Positions 41,668 through 52,546 are shown, numbered from the stretch's first letter. The stretch is 64,000 nucleotides of DNA from Mariniblastus sp. (GCA_022447555.1 JAKVBF010000001.1:25560-89559), one strand, 5' to 3'. Notes: generated by a model from the letters alone, not told the origin. Translations and numbers: made by a program.

Positions 41668-42078
41668 CTACTTCATCTCGACGCTACCACCGGCACCTTC
41701 GATGTCGGCTTTAATCTTTTCAGCGTCTTCTTTGGACACGGCTTCTTTCAAAGTAGCCGGGCAGGATTCAACCATCTTCTTGGCTTCCATCAGAGAAGCA
41801 CCAGTGACCGCTTTAACCTGCTTGACGACGTCCAGCTTCTTATCACCAAAGCCAGTCAATACAACGTCAAACTCAGTTTGTGCTTCGGCCGCGGCTTCAC
41901 CACCGCCACCGCCACCACCGGACATCACAACGGCGCCACCAGCAGCTGCCTTGATACCATGAACCTCTTCTAGGTAATCACTCAACTCTTTGGCAGCCTT
42001 AAGTGTCATCTCTGCAATCTGATCGCCCATCTGCTTAGCCGAATCAGAGTATTCTACGGTTGCTGTTTCTTCAGACAT
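41668..42078 (-). CDS. rplL: 50S ribosomal protein L7/L12
   Basis: EFDVVLTGFGDKKLDVVKQVKAVTGASLMEAKKMVESCPATLKEAVSKEDAEKIKADIEGAGGSVEMK. Confidence 0.97.
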   Translation of the reverse strand: MSEETATVEYSDSAKQMGDQIAEMTLKAAKELSDYLEEVHGIKAAAGGAVVMSGGGGGGGEAAAEAQTEFDVVLTGFGDKKLDVVKQVKAVTGASLMEAKKMVESCPATLKEAVSKEDAEKIKADIEGAGGSVEMK

Positions 42079-42223
42079 TTCGTCGTCACCTTTCTTAAAA
42101 CTAACGCTGCTCACCACCTGCGGGAATGAGAGCCGCTTTTCGTCATTACAATCTATATGAATTATCTCAACTGCTTACCGCACAACAAACAGTCAAATTT
42201 TGTTCCTGAATCGAAGCCAGGCC

Positions 42224-42745
42224 TTAATCTTCACTCCCGGCCTTCTCCTTAACCTGGCTGGCCAATGCCGAACCCGGTCCCGTCAATTGAGCCGCCAACT
42301 GACTTCCTGGGCCAAGTATCTGGCCGACCAGCATGCTCAACTGCTCTGCCCGACTCGGCCACTTACTTATCTCTGCCACACGCTGGGGAGACAGCTGTTC
42401 ACCGTCCATCACCCCGCCGCGGGTTTCAAACTCCTCAAAGTCCTCATCCTGGTTCAGATCTTCAACTTCCTTCACCAGAGAGACAAAATCCTCGGCACCC
42501 CAAAGCACCGCATTGGTTCCGCCTACTCCTTCAAAAGCAGGAGCAAGGGCTGTACCTTCAGTGGCCCGACGAGCCAGGCTGTTCTTAACAACCAACAGGC
42601 TGATGTCCTTCTCGCGAAGACGCTTCCGTAACGCACCATTGGAATTAGCATCCAAGCCAATCACATTCGCCAAAACACAATCCGTAACACCTTCCAGGCG
42701 ATTCGAAATATCTTTGGACAACAGATCTTTTACGTATTTACTCAT
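42224..42745 (-). CDS. rplJ: 50S ribosomal protein L10
   Basis: MSKYVKDLLSKDISNRLEGVTDCVLANVIGLDANSNGALRKRLREKDISLLVVKNSLARRA. Confidence 0.95.
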   Translation of the reverse strand: MSKYVKDLLSKDISNRLEGVTDCVLANVIGLDANSNGALRKRLREKDISLLVVKNSLARRATEGTALAPAFEGVGGTNAVLWGAEDFVSLVKEVEDLNQDEDFEEFETRGGVMDGEQLSPQRVAEISKWPSRAEQLSMLVGQILGPGSQLAAQLTGPGSALASQVKEKAGSED

Positions 42746-42787
42746 TGGAAAAATCTTTCCAGTTATCTATCTAACTACACAAATGAA

Positions 42788-43465
42788 TTAAGCGGCAACG
42801 GCAATACCGGGACTCATCGTGGCCGAAATCGAGATACTCTTGACGTAGGTGCCTTTGGAAGAATTCGGCTTCAACGAATCAATCAACTCGATGAAGGCCG
42901 CAATGTTCTCTTCTAATTGCTTTGGCTCAAAACTCATACGCCCAACCACGGCGTGCACGTTCCCGCCGCTATCATTGCGAAACTCCACCTTGCCCGCCTT
43001 ATACTCAGACACCGCTTTCGCCACATCAGGTGTCACCGTCCCAGCACGAGGAGAAGGCATCAAGCCACGAGGACCGAGCACACGACCCAAAGGCCCAACC
43101 ACACCCATCATGTCAGGCGATGCGATACATACATCAAAGTCAAGCCAACCATCTTGAACTTTCTTAGCCAACTCCTCCTGGCCCACTTCATCCGCACCCG
43201 CCTCGGTTGCGGCTTCTGCGGCGGGGCCTTTTGCGAATACCACGATTCGCTGACTCTTTCCGATCCCATGGGGCAATACGATTGATCCGCGAACAAGCTG
43301 CTCGGCCTGCTTAGCATCAATCCCCAAGTGCATATGTATTTCGACCGTCTGATCAAATTTGGTTCCGTCAAAACCCTTCAAGACCGCAACCGCCTCTGGC
43401 AATGCAAGAGGATCCTCAGTCACTTTTTCAAAGAGTCCACGATAACGTTTAGAATGTTTACCCAT
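42788..43465 (-). CDS. rplA: 50S ribosomal protein L1
   Basis: [49 protein letters not shown]; start at internal Met. Confidence 0.96.
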   Translation of the reverse strand: MGKHSKRYRGLFEKVTEDPLALPEAVAVLKGFDGTKFDQTVEIHMHLGIDAKQAEQLVRGSIVLPHGIGKSQRIVVFAKGPAAEAATEAGADEVGQEELAKKVQDGWLDFDVCIASPDMMGVVGPLGRVLGPRGLMPSPRAGTVTPDVAKAVSEYKAGKVEFRNDSGGNVHAVVGRMSFEPKQLEENIAAFIELIDSLKPNSSKGTYVKSISISATMSPGIAVAA

Positions 43466-43532
43466 TACTTTGTATTTCCGTGCTTCCAACGAGCCTGCGT
43501 TGTTTTCTTTTCTTAACCCGACGCAACCAAAC

Positions 43533-43958
43533 TTAATCGGTAACATCGATCCCCATACTACGGGCCGTTCCTTCAATCATCCGACACGCGTGATCCAAAT
43601 CGCGTGCATTCAGGTCTGCCATCTTTTTCTCACAAATCTCCTCGACCTGCTTACGAGAAACTTTCGCCACCTTATCCCGGTTGGGGACTCCCGAACCTTT
43701 CGCAATCCCTGCTGCGATTTTCAACAGCGCGGCAGCGGGTGGACTTTTGGTAACAAAATCGAACGAGCGATCGTTGTAAACCGAAACAATGACCGGGATG
43801 GGAGTCCCATTGAACTCCTTCGTGCGGTCGTTGAATTGCTGCACAAACTGCCCGAGGTTGATCCCAAACTTACCCAGCGAGGTACCCACCGGTGGAGCGG
43901 GAGTGGCCTGTCCACCAGGAACTTGAAATTTCGCCTGTCCAACTAACTGTTTTGCCAT
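43533..43958 (-). CDS. rplK: 50S ribosomal protein L11
   Basis: [47 protein letters not shown]. Confidence 0.97.
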   Translation of the reverse strand: MAKQLVGQAKFQVPGGQATPAPPVGTSLGKFGINLGQFVQQFNDRTKEFNGTPIPVIVSVYNDRSFDFVTKSPPAAALLKIAAGIAKGSGVPNRDKVAKVSRKQVEEICEKKMADLNARDLDHACRMIEGTARSMGIDVTD

Positions 43959-44005
43959 TTCTACTATCTCAATCTATTCTGTGCGTGATCCCAACGACGG
44001 GCCGC

Positions 44006-44791
44006 TTAAACGTCTTCGACCTGCCAGTGATCCAGCTCGACGGGATTCGGGCGACCAAAGATATTAATCATCACCGTCACACGCCCGTTTCGCTCATCAA
44101 TATTGGAAACTTCGCCTTCGTAATTCTGAAAATAACCCTCTTTGACACGGACACGATCTCCAACGCTGAACTTAATCGCCGTCTTCGGCTCTTCGCTCTC
44201 CTCGTCTTCGGGAGGACGCGTCGTATCAATAATTCTTTTGATCTCGTCAGACGAGAGCGGCGCCGGCTTGCCAGCAGCCCCTGTAAAGTCACCAATCCCC
44301 GGCGTTTCTCGAACCAAGAACCAAGTGTCGTCGTTAATGGACATCTTGACCACGATGTAGCCAGGGTACAACTTTCGCTTAACAATCCTCTGCTTACCCG
44401 ACTTGGCAAATTCGCGAACATCTTCGGTAGGGACTAATATGTCACCAAAAAACGGCTCATATCCAGCCATCTTTACCCGACGCTGCAACGCCGCACAAAT
44501 CGACGTCTCTCGATTCACTTGCACTTTCAAGATGTACCAATCCATCTCCAAGTCATCTTCTACAACCATCTCTTCATCGACAAACTCTTCAATCGGTGAG
44601 GCGTCTTCGTCACCCGACTCTTCTTCCTCGTCTTCCACAACCATCTCATCAGGACGAAACCCGAATTCATTCACCTCTTCTTCCTCAGCCACATCCACCG
44701 GCTCCGAGACCTGAGGGGTATCAGCAGCCAACACGGGGTCACCTTCCGACTCCGCGGCTTCGTCATTCGAAATGGAATTGTCTTCAACCAT
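44006..44791 (-). CDS. nusG: Transcription antitermination protein NusG with acidic N-terminal extension
   Basis: MDWYILKVQVNRE NGN domain, KRKLYPGYIVVKM, KOW FSVGDRVRVKEGYFQNYEGEV; preceded by ~80 acidic residues. Confidence 0.95.
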   Translation of the reverse strand: MVEDNSISNDEAAESEGDPVLAADTPQVSEPVDVAEEEEVNEFGFRPDEMVVEDEEEESGDEDASPIEEFVDEEMVVEDDLEMDWYILKVQVNRETSICAALQRRVKMAGYEPFFGDILVPTEDVREFAKSGKQRIVKRKLYPGYIVVKMSINDDTWFLVRETPGIGDFTGAAGKPAPLSSDEIKRIIDTTRPPEDEESEEPKTAIKFSVGDRVRVKEGYFQNYEGEVSNIDERNGRVTVMINIFGRPNPVELDHWQVEDV

Positions 44792-44801
44792 CTGCAGCGC
44801 C

Positions 44802-45245
44802 CTAGCCGGTATACCGAATCCCGATAACTTCAAAAATCTTCGTCCAAATCACATCAAAAGAGAACAGAGCCAACGCCATCGCAAAAATAACAAAAATCAC
44901 GACACACGAAGCGCTCCACAACTCAGTCTTGCCTGGCCATGAAACCTTATTCATCTCAGCTTCAACCGCAATCAAAAAGTCCGCAAATCGCGTATAATTA
45001 ACCACACGATAGGCAAACCAAACGCCAATACAGCCAATCAAAAAAGGAACCGCATACTTCGCACCGACAAACCAGCCTGAAACAAACGACACCCTCGAAA
45101 TCTCGTAGGCAGCCAAACAGACCAACACCACAACTGCAAGGAAGGTCACCTGCCGCACAATCCGACCCTGATTCGGCTTGTACAAACCAACATTAAAAAG
45201 CTCGGACCAGAAACTTCCCTGACTGTCCTGCTTTTGCTTTGCCAT
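44802..45245 (-). CDS. secE: Preprotein translocase subunit SecE
   Basis: AEMNKVSWPGKTELWSASCVVIFVIFAMALALFSFDVIWTKIF; located between tuf and nusG. Confidence 0.93.
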   Translation of the reverse strand: MAKQKQDSQGSFWSELFNVGLYKPNQGRIVRQVTFLAVVVLVCLAAYEISRVSFVSGWFVGAKYAVPFLIGCIGVWFAYRVVNYTRFADFLIAVEAEMNKVSWPGKTELWSASCVVIFVIFAMALALFSFDVIWTKIFEVIGIRYTG

Positions 45246-45394
45246 TGAACTCATGGATTACCTCTATACCGAATCACGAACGACTCAATCCCTACTGCTC
45301 GAAACCCAGCTCAATAAACCTATTCACTACAAAAACCACTACTCAATACGTGCCGTCGCCAGTCAAATCTCAATCCAATTCGACTGCAAACAAA

Positions 45395-45467
45395 CAGGGG
45401 CGGAGGGACTTGAACCCGCAACCGCTGGTTTTGGAAACCAGTGCTCTGCCAATTGAGCTACACCCCT
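45395..45467 (-). tRNA. tRNA-Trp (CCA)
   Basis: AGGGGTGTAGCTCAATTGGCAGAGCACTGGTTTCCAAAACCAGCGGTTGCGGGTTCAAGTCCCTCCGCCCCTG folds as cloverleaf; anticodon loop TTCCAAA. Confidence 0.95.
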
Positions 45468-45560
45468 TTAACCTGGTGCATCCGACTCAAGTCCTGACTC
45501 GCCTTTCTGCGCCGAAAGCGTCGTACGAATTCCTCGCCCGACGCCAACGCCTAAACCAAA

Positions 45561-45589
45561 CAGGCACGTGCCATGTCAGCAAGTGCCTG
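45561..45589 (-). terminator. Hairpin downstream of tuf, weak terminator or processing stem
   Basis: caggcac/gtgcctg 7-bp inverted repeat with long loop, then tttggttt on minus strand. Confidence 0.4.
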
Positions 45590-45605
45590 ATCGAATTCCT
45601 TCTAT

Positions 45606-46802
45606 TTACTCTAGGATCTTGGTGACAACACCCGAACCAACCGTACGACCACCTTCGCGAATCGCGAAACGAACGTCGCTATCAATCGCAACCGGTTTGT
45701 GTAACTCAACGCTCAACTCAACATTGTCGCCAGGCATACACATTTCAGCACCCACCAAATTGGCGGTGCCTGTCACATCCGTAGTTCGAAAGTAAAACTG
45801 GGGTCGATAGCCACTAAAGAAAGGGGTGTGACGACCACCTTCCTCTTTACTCAAACAATAGATTTGAGCCTCAAATTTAGTGTGTGGCTCGATAGAACCA
45901 GGCTTGGCCAAAACTTGGCCACGCTGGATCTCATCTCGCTTAATACCCCGCAGCAGACAACCAACGTTGTCTCCAGCGCGACCCTGATCGAGAATCTTAC
46001 GGAACATCTCAACACCCGTGCAAACGACCGTCCGAGGCTCATCACCCATACCGATGATCGCAACCTCTTCACCTGTATTGATCACGCCACGCTCAATACG
46101 ACCTGTCGCCACGGTACCCCGACCTTCAATTGAGAAAACATCCTCAATCGCCATCAGGAAAGGCTTGTCATCTTCCCGAGGAGGTTCCGGGATATGGTTA
46201 TCAATCGCGTCCATCAAGTCAGAGATGCATTTACTGGCATCCGCATCGTCAGGGCTATTGTAGGCAGGCAATGCGGAACCACGAACGATTGGCGTATTGT
46301 CGACGTCAAAATCGTACTTGCCTAACAATTCCTGCACTTCCATCTCAACCAGCTCGAGCAACTCCTCATCATCGACAAGGTCACACTTATTCAAGAACAC
46401 AACCAAAGCCGGAACGTCAACCTGACGAGCCAACAACACATGCTCTTTCGTCTGAGGCATTGGGCCATCAGCCGCCGACACAACCAAGATCGCACCATCC
46501 ATCTGGGCAGCACCGGTGATCATGTTCTTGATGAAGTCCGCGTGACCGGGACAGTCAATGTGAGCATAGTGACGGTTGTCTGTTTCATATTCAACGTGAG
46601 AAACCGCGATCGTCACGGTCTTGGTTTCATCACGAACCGTACCACCCTTTGCGATGTCGGCATACGTTTTCTTCTCAGCCAAACCTTTGGCGGCCTGAAC
46701 TGCAAGAATTGCACCGGTCGTCGTCGTTTTTCCATGGTCAATGTGACCGATAGTCCCAACGTTTACGTGCGGCTTACTACGATTAAAAGTTTCCTTGGCC
46801 AT
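45606..46802 (-). CDS. tuf: Elongation factor Tu
   Basis: [71 protein letters not shown]. Confidence 0.98.
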   Translation of the reverse strand: MAKETFNRSKPHVNVGTIGHIDHGKTTTTGAILAVQAAKGLAEKKTYADIAKGGTVRDETKTVTIAVSHVEYETDNRHYAHIDCPGHADFIKNMITGAAQMDGAILVVSAADGPMPQTKEHVLLARQVDVPALVVFLNKCDLVDDEELLELVEMEVQELLGKYDFDVDNTPIVRGSALPAYNSPDDADASKCISDLMDAIDNHIPEPPREDDKPFLMAIEDVFSIEGRGTVATGRIERGVINTGEEVAIIGMGDEPRTVVCTGVEMFRKILDQGRAGDNVGCLLRGIKRDEIQRGQVLAKPGSIEPHTKFEAQIYCLSKEEGGRHTPFFSGYRPQFYFRTTDVTGTANLVGAEMCMPGDNVELSVELHKPVAIDSDVRFAIREGGRTVGSGVVTKILE

Positions 46803-46890
46803 ACTTTAATTCACCTGTTTGATCACTAACCAAGTTAATAAACAACTCGACCACGCAAGGCCGAAGCTATAAATAAACACAAAAACCCAA

Positions 46891-46963
<73 letters not shown>

Positions 46964-47009
46964 AGATATTTAACGGCCCAAAATCCAGTCCTATCAGTCG
47001 TCTCATTTA

Positions 47010-47080
<71 letters not shown>

Positions 47081-47318
47081 TGAATCTCAATCAAACCAGC
47101 CATGGCGATTGGCCATCCGTGATTCGATTGCGCTAAGGTAGCCCTGAGCTACGCAAGCGCCATCGAAATAATGTATCAAATAAAGCCGAAACCCCAATGG
47201 CTAAACCACCGATGAGACAGGCTTTTCACTCGTTTCACTGCGAATCAAAAATTTGGCTGCTTCCAGCCGGGAAACCGCCCAACAGACTGCCTCCAGCAGC
47301 ACCATCAAACACTTTCAG

Positions 47319-47400
47319 TGGGGGGTGCAGGATTCGAACCTGCGAAGGCTGAGCCAACAGATTTACAGTCTGTCCCGTTTGACCGCTTCGGTAACCCCCC
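47319..47400 (-). tRNA. tRNA-Tyr (GTA)
   Basis: GGGGGGTTACCGAAGCGGTCAAACGGGACAGACTGTAAATCTGTTGGCTCAGCCTTCGCAGGTTCGAATCCTGCACCCCCCA; long variable arm, anticodon GTA. Confidence 0.95.
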
Positions 47401-47459
47401 TGGCAAAACCAAGGTTTTTTCTTAAATCTTTATCCAAACACAGCTTAGAGAAAACAAAG

Positions 47460-47532
47460 AGCCAGCGGAGGGAGTCGAACCCACGACCTGCTGATTACAA
47501 ATCAGCTGCTCTGCCAACTGAGCTACGCTGGC
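47460..47532 (-). tRNA. tRNA-Thr (TGT)
   Basis: GCCAGCGTAGCTCAGTTGGCAGAGCAGCTGATTTGTAATCAGCAGGTCGTGGGTTCGACTCCCTCCGCTGGCT; anticodon TGT. Confidence 0.95.
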
Positions 47533-47834
47533 CGGACTTTGGAAAACAGGTAGGTAAATATATCGAATTCGGTTGGACCCGCAATACGAAATGAGGGGAT
47601 TAAATCCAACTGTTTCCTTGCGAATTATGCGGAATATTGGCCGTTGATTTGAACCAATTTTAAAAATCTTCAAGACGAGCTTAAGATACGGTTGCCGGGA
47701 TTCAGGCCTCAATTCAGGGGCCAGGGCCCGAGATCAGTCCGGCGATCGAAACCGAAACGGCCTGCACAATCCCGTCTGCAAAATGGCTGCCCCCCCCCAA
47801 TTGGGTGTATTGGGCGTGCTGCACCACGGAGCAC

Positions 47835-47864
47835 AAAGAAACAGCCTGCCAAATGGCAGGCTGT
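47835..47864 (-). terminator. Terminator of the sigma factor gene
   Basis: Minus strand: perfect 10-bp stem acagcctgcc-attt-ggcaggctgt then ttcttt. Confidence 0.8.
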
Positions 47865-47903
47865 CGAAAGGTGAATCCTAGTGAAGCTGTGATCCAAATG
47901 ACC

Positions 47904-49580
47904 TCAACTCACTTTGGGATCGTCAATGTTTTCATCCTTGGCCGCCGCCCTGAGCTTTGTCAGCGCCCGAGCCTCAATTTGCCGAATCCGCTCCTTTGTA
48001 ACCCCCAACAGGGCGCCAACTTCCTTGAGCGTCTGCGGCTCCTGATTGTAATCCAGACCAAAACGACTGATTACAATCTTCCGCTCTCTTTCATCCAGAC
48101 TCTCCAATATCTGATTGACCTGCTCCTCACGTCGCTTTTGCGCCGACTCCAGCATGTAGCGATCCGTTCGTAGATCCTCTTTCGACAAGAAAATTTCTTC
48201 GGAAGTTGGTCGAAAACGATCCTTCTGCTTGAACTCATCCGGGATTGTTCTGGCAAAGTTTTTCATGATGGCCCAACTGGCATAAGTACTAAACTTATTA
48301 CCGCGTGAGTAATCAAATTTCTCGACCGCCCGAATCAACGACATATTCCCATCACTGACCAATTGAAAAAAGTCTTCGTTAGCCGAAACATGCCGCTTTG
48401 CGATGGACACGACCAGCCTTAGGTTGGACTTCACGATCAAGTTCTTTACTTTCACTGCCGCCCCATAAAGCTCTTCAATCTCATCCATCTCGGATGAACG
48501 AGCCTGATTGGGATCCAGTTTGTCTCGCAATTGCCGGGCTTTGCATTTCAGGAAATTGAATTTCCGAAACAGGTACTGCTCCTGTTCTCGCGTTAGTAAA
48601 GCTACTTCGTACAACGATGCCAGGTACCGAGGTAGGCCAGCGGGTGGCTTGCTACGGCGCGTCGCCTTTTCAGGCTGAGGCATTTCGGATTCCACAATTT
48701 TCTTAAAGGCACTTTTACGATGAAATTCGGCGTTGTCCATGAAATCCAATGGTAAGTCTAGGATCATGTTTGCGCGAACTTCATTGATCACTCGATAAAC
48801 GGTCGTTTTCGTCCTGCAATACCGTTTGGCCAGTACATCCGCACTCTTACCAGAGACAAAATCGGCATAAATGCGCTCTTTCATCTCCAGATTCAAAGGC
48901 CCTGTTTGATCCGGAAATACGGCGATATCCGGATAAAACTGATCAAATTGTTTGATTGTGTACCGAATGGTCTCAACGCTGCGCTCCATCGACTTGGCAA
49001 TCCGACGAGTGACATCGGCCGGGCATCCGCCTGCTCGTGCCAAACGACGAGCTCTTTCAATGATCTCGTCTTTATCTTCCCTCGTCAGTTGGCTGAATCG
49101 CTCACCACGACGAACTTTTTCGCGATTGTTTTTAACGAACTGATCGACACTACTATGCAGGAAGCCAACACGTTTTCGGCCGCCGTCAAAGATAAATTTA
49201 CGGCTAACTAATCCTTGTTGTCTCCATCGGGAAATAGTTTTACTTGATACGTTAAACATCTTGCTCAGCTGGTCCACGGTATGGACCGGTTGACCCGATT
49301 CGTCTGCTCGCACGTCGGCCGATTCAGACAAGTCCTCGATCAAGCAAAACAGGTCGTGACACAGATCCTCACCCTCTATCTTGATGATCGGCGATTGTTC
49401 CGGACGAAAACCCGTGACTCGAAAGCAGACATACTCGTAGTTATAATTTCGTTTGGGCTGGATATCTCGCAATAATTTTTCTGCACAATCGACCTGTTCG
49501 ATTTTCTTTTCGCGGGGTGCAAACCGAACCTGCTGATCTCGTAGTTCGCGAATCGCGTCACATTTGTAATCGGTATGCAT
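47904..49580 (-). CDS. Sigma-70 family RNA polymerase sigma factor with N-terminal HTH-containing extension
   Basis: Region 2: NLIVKSNLRLVVSIAKRHV...EDFFQLVSDGNMSLIRAVEKFDYSRGNKFSTYASWAIMKNFAR; region 4: LDERERKIVISRFGL...TLKEVGALLGVTKERIRQIEARALTKLR; N-terminal VHTVDQLSKMFNVSSKTISRWRQQGLV. Confidence 0.9.
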   Translation of the reverse strand: MHTDYKCDAIRELRDQQVRFAPREKKIEQVDCAEKLLRDIQPKRNYNYEYVCFRVTGFRPEQSPIIKIEGEDLCHDLFCLIEDLSESADVRADESGQPVHTVDQLSKMFNVSSKTISRWRQQGLVSRKFIFDGGRKRVGFLHSSVDQFVKNNREKVRRGERFSQLTREDKDEIIERARRLARAGGCPADVTRRIAKSMERSVETIRYTIKQFDQFYPDIAVFPDQTGPLNLEMKERIYADFVSGKSADVLAKRYCRTKTTVYRVINEVRANMILDLPLDFMDNAEFHRKSAFKKIVESEMPQPEKATRRSKPPAGLPRYLASLYEVALLTREQEQYLFRKFNFLKCKARQLRDKLDPNQARSSEMDEIEELYGAAVKVKNLIVKSNLRLVVSIAKRHVSANEDFFQLVSDGNMSLIRAVEKFDYSRGNKFSTYASWAIMKNFARTIPDEFKQKDRFRPTSEEIFLSKEDLRTDRYMLESAQKRREEQVNQILESLDERERKIVISRFGLDYNQEPQTLKEVGALLGVTKERIRQIEARALTKLRAAAKDENIDDPKVS

Positions 49581-50174
49581 CTGTAAACCTCTTTCCTACC
49601 CAGCTCAGCAATTATTCTGACATCCAATGCCAAACAAATAATTCCAACCGGACTTCTGATCCTTGCAACACAACAACACTCCTTGTTGCCGACACCTGAT
49701 TGACGCTGCCCATGGTTCAGACTTACGCCTAAAATCGTGAACGGTTCAACTTCCGTGCATTTTTTGAATTCGCTGATCGGATCACAAAACGTTAATTGAC
49801 CTTGATTTAGATCACCCGACTAGCCGCTTCAAAAAAAGCGCACAGCTCCACGTCCACATGGCAGCAAAAGCCATTCCAAAAACCACTGAACATCCCAAGA
49901 TTTCGAGGCATTCTTGGAAAATCGTGGTTTTTACGGAAGTAGTTCACTTAACGGTGGTGGATGCACCCGCTCCAAAAGGTAGGCATATCCACGTTTGCTT
50001 CGCAATTAATTGCGGTTCGAGACGAGTTTTCTCGATTTGAGACAGTTTTTGAGACGATAAGTTCCGAAAGAAACCCTGCCGAGACACCGAATGGACAGGA
50101 TTCCCCTGAAATCGGGCGTTCTCGGCCTAATGGGTTCGCTGGAGCGTTTCAAATATTGGCAAAAATCCGAGTAA

Positions 50175-51572
50175 ATGATGAAAATTCCTAAAGGAACAAC
50201 CGTAATTTCAGGAAGCCTTTTAACCTTGATTCTATTGCTCGTAGCCGCACCTGCTTCGGCTCAGCAATTCGATCTCTCTTCTGAAGTCGATCAAGGAGAG
50301 TTTCAAGCGGCTCGATTCCAAGTTGAGTACTCAGGACACATCGTGGTCGATCTCTCTCGAGATAAAAAGCTGGACGCGAGTATTTTACCGATCGATGTCA
50401 AAGGCCAATTTTCCTTTGACCAGCAATTGAGCGGAAAGCCCAACTCCATGCAGGCCGTTCGTTATTACACCAAGGCGTCAGCCAATATTAAGGCCGGCAA
50501 AGGACACAAGGCATCCCATTTAGAGCCTGAGAATCGCTACATTCTAGGACGTATTCGGACTTTGGAAAATCAAAATCAGTTCCAGATTGCCTCGATTGGA
50601 TCGGTTCTTCAACGCTCTGAATATGAATTATTACGCAACCCCTGTGATCCGGTTGCCTTGATTGGATTACTCGATCAACAAGGCGTCTCCATCGGCGATA
50701 CTTGGCAAGTGGAGAAAGGGGCCTTGGGCCGATTTCTCAATATCGACCACGTCATTTCGGCCGATGTGGATTTCAAACTAAAAAATGTCAATGGCTCCAA
50801 AGGGCTAATTCATATAGCAGGTCATGTGAAGGGTGAAATTGACGATGTTGTCACGGAACTAGATGTTACCGGCTCACTTCAGCTCGATGTTGAGCTGAAT
50901 CGTATCACTGCGGTCCGTATCAACATCAATCAAGAAACCGATCCCGGACAGGTCGCCCCCGGTTTTGAAGGTCAAATAAAACTCGACATGCGCATCAAAA
51001 CCCTCACCCGCAGCACACACCTAACGCGAGATAAGTTGGCAGCTGTGATGACGGGCACCAAAATCAAGCAGTCTTTTTTACTGAAGCCCAAAGGCGCTCC
51101 ATTTTCCGTCGTTCATAGTCCCAACTGGCGCGTGATTGCCTCCGAAGAAGAGGCGGCTGTCCTCCGCTACATTCACAATGGAAACCTACTTGCCCAATGC
51201 AACATTGTGCAACTTCCCAGTCGTCCAGCCGATAAACCACTTCCACTAAAGGCCTTTGAAGCCGAAGTAAAGAAAATGATCCAAAGCTCCGAAAGCCTTA
51301 CCATCAAATCATCCAGCACCGCCGAAACGGCTAATGGGTACCCAGCCCTACGGGTGGTGGTTGAGGGCTTCGAGTCCGGGGTGCCAATCCGCTGGCTTTA
51401 CTACCACATCTCGAACCAGGACGGGCTCGCCTTGACCTGCGTGTTCACGCTAGAGAAGCAAATTGCTGAACAGTTTGGAAAAGCCGACCAGACATTTGTC
51501 AATCGAGTTCAATTGTTAACTCTCGCTGCCCCACGTCAAACCGAAAAAAACGAGGACGAGACCATCCGTTAG
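50175..51572 (+). CDS. Hypothetical secreted protein
   Basis: Signal peptide-like N-terminus (ISGSLLTLILLLVAAPASAQ); 465-aa ORF. Confidence 0.75.
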   Translation: MMKIPKGTTVISGSLLTLILLLVAAPASAQQFDLSSEVDQGEFQAARFQVEYSGHIVVDLSRDKKLDASILPIDVKGQFSFDQQLSGKPNSMQAVRYYTKASANIKAGKGHKASHLEPENRYILGRIRTLENQNQFQIASIGSVLQRSEYELLRNPCDPVALIGLLDQQGVSIGDTWQVEKGALGRFLNIDHVISADVDFKLKNVNGSKGLIHIAGHVKGEIDDVVTELDVTGSLQLDVELNRITAVRININQETDPGQVAPGFEGQIKLDMRIKTLTRSTHLTRDKLAAVMTGTKIKQSFLLKPKGAPFSVVHSPNWRVIASEEEAAVLRYIHNGNLLAQCNIVQLPSRPADKPLPLKAFEAEVKKMIQSSESLTIKSSSTAETANGYPALRVVVEGFESGVPIRWLYYHISNQDGLALTCVFTLEKQIAEQFGKADQTFVNRVQLLTLAAPRQTEKNEDETIR

Positions 51573-51715
51573 TTCAGATCTCGGAACGAGAGGGAGTCTC
51601 CCCCTGAGGCAAACTCTAGAACGGACGGCCCAAGCAACTACTTCAAGTCGTCAGCTCGATCGGTTAATCTTTCGAGCTTAAAGCTCGAATCACTCAATAC
51701 TTAGCAGGCGAACTT

Positions 51716-52546
51716 ATGCTTGATCTTCACGATAAAATCCAAGACGGCATCGAATTTATCAAGGGTCAGTGGGACCATCGCGCCGAAGCCGGAATCATCT
51801 TGGGTACTGGACTCGGGTCGCTAGTGGCCAATATCGATGTTCAAGCGTCGATTGAATATAGTGACATCCCGCATTTCCCCAAATCAACCGCCACGAGTCA
51901 CAAAGGCCGTTTGATTTGCGGGCACCTAGGTGGTCTTCCCGTGATGGCAATGGAAGGCCGATTGCATATGTATGAAGGCTATTCGCTCAAGGAAATCACA
52001 CTGCCGGTCCGAGTCATGAAAGCCATGGGCGCTGAACTTCTTGTCGTTTCCAACGCTTGTGGCGGGCTCAACCCCTATTTTCAACTAGGGGACATCATGT
52101 TGATCGAAGATCAAATCAATCTTATGGGAGACAATCCATTGATTGGAATCAATGATGATCGGCTGGGTCCAAGATTCCCTGACATGTGCGAGCCCTACTC
52201 CCACGACTTGATCGAGCGAGCGCTGCAACTAGCGCGAAAAAACGATATTACCGCTCACAAAGGGGTCTTTGTTGCAGTCGCGGGGCCAAATTTGGAAACG
52301 CGAGCCGAGTATCGATTTCTGCGAACTATCGGCGCCGACGTCGTGGGTATGTCAACCGTTCCGGAGGTGATCGTCGCAGTCCATTGTGGCATGCGAGTGG
52401 TTGGATTCTCCATTGTGACCGATATGTGTTTACCTGACGCCCTAAAACCGGCCGACATTGACGAGATCATTCGAACGGCCAACGAGGCCGAGCCAAGATT
52501 AACGGAATTGGTGATGGGCGTTCTGGCTGCCGAGAGAAATGGATGA
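51716..52546 (+). CDS. Purine nucleoside phosphorylase (copy 1, Asp at base-specificity position)
   Basis: GIILGTGLGSL, HFPKSTATSHKGRL, MEGRLHMYEGYS, VSNACGGLNP, AGPNLETRAEYR, GMSTVPEV, IVTDMCLPDAL. Confidence 0.92.
   Translation: MLDLHDKIQDGIEFIKGQWDHRAEAGIILGTGLGSLVANIDVQASIEYSDIPHFPKSTATSHKGRLICGHLGGLPVMAMEGRLHMYEGYSLKEITLPVRVMKAMGAELLVVSNACGGLNPYFQLGDIMLIEDQINLMGDNPLIGINDDRLGPRFPDMCEPYSHDLIERALQLARKNDITAHKGVFVAVAGPNLETRAEYRFLRTIGADVVGMSTVPEVIVAVHCGMRVVGFSIVTDMCLPDALKPADIDEIIRTANEAEPRLTELVMGVLAAERNG

Noticed and set aside
41419-41973. 184-aa plus-strand ORF over rplL
   Set aside because: Antisense to rplL and composed of its reverse translation.
45239-45625. Plus-strand ORF of 128 aa covering tRNA-Trp
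   Set aside because: Contains the tRNA complement (GRRDLNPQPLVLETSALPIELH is a typical tRNA antisense translation).
47253-47594. Plus-strand ORF of 113 aa over tRNA-Tyr and tRNA-Thr
   Set aside because: Translations such as GVQDSNLRRLSQQIYSL and ESNPRPADYKSAALPTELR are well-known artefacts of antisense tRNA genes.
47422-47712. Minus-strand 96-aa ORF with SVAQLAEQLICNQQVVGSTPSAGS
   Set aside because: Classic spurious translation of a tRNA-Thr gene.
47790-47798. Run of nine C residues, possible phase-variable tract
   Set aside because: Lies in non-coding sequence beyond the sigma gene terminator with no gene to switch; may also be a sequencing artefact.
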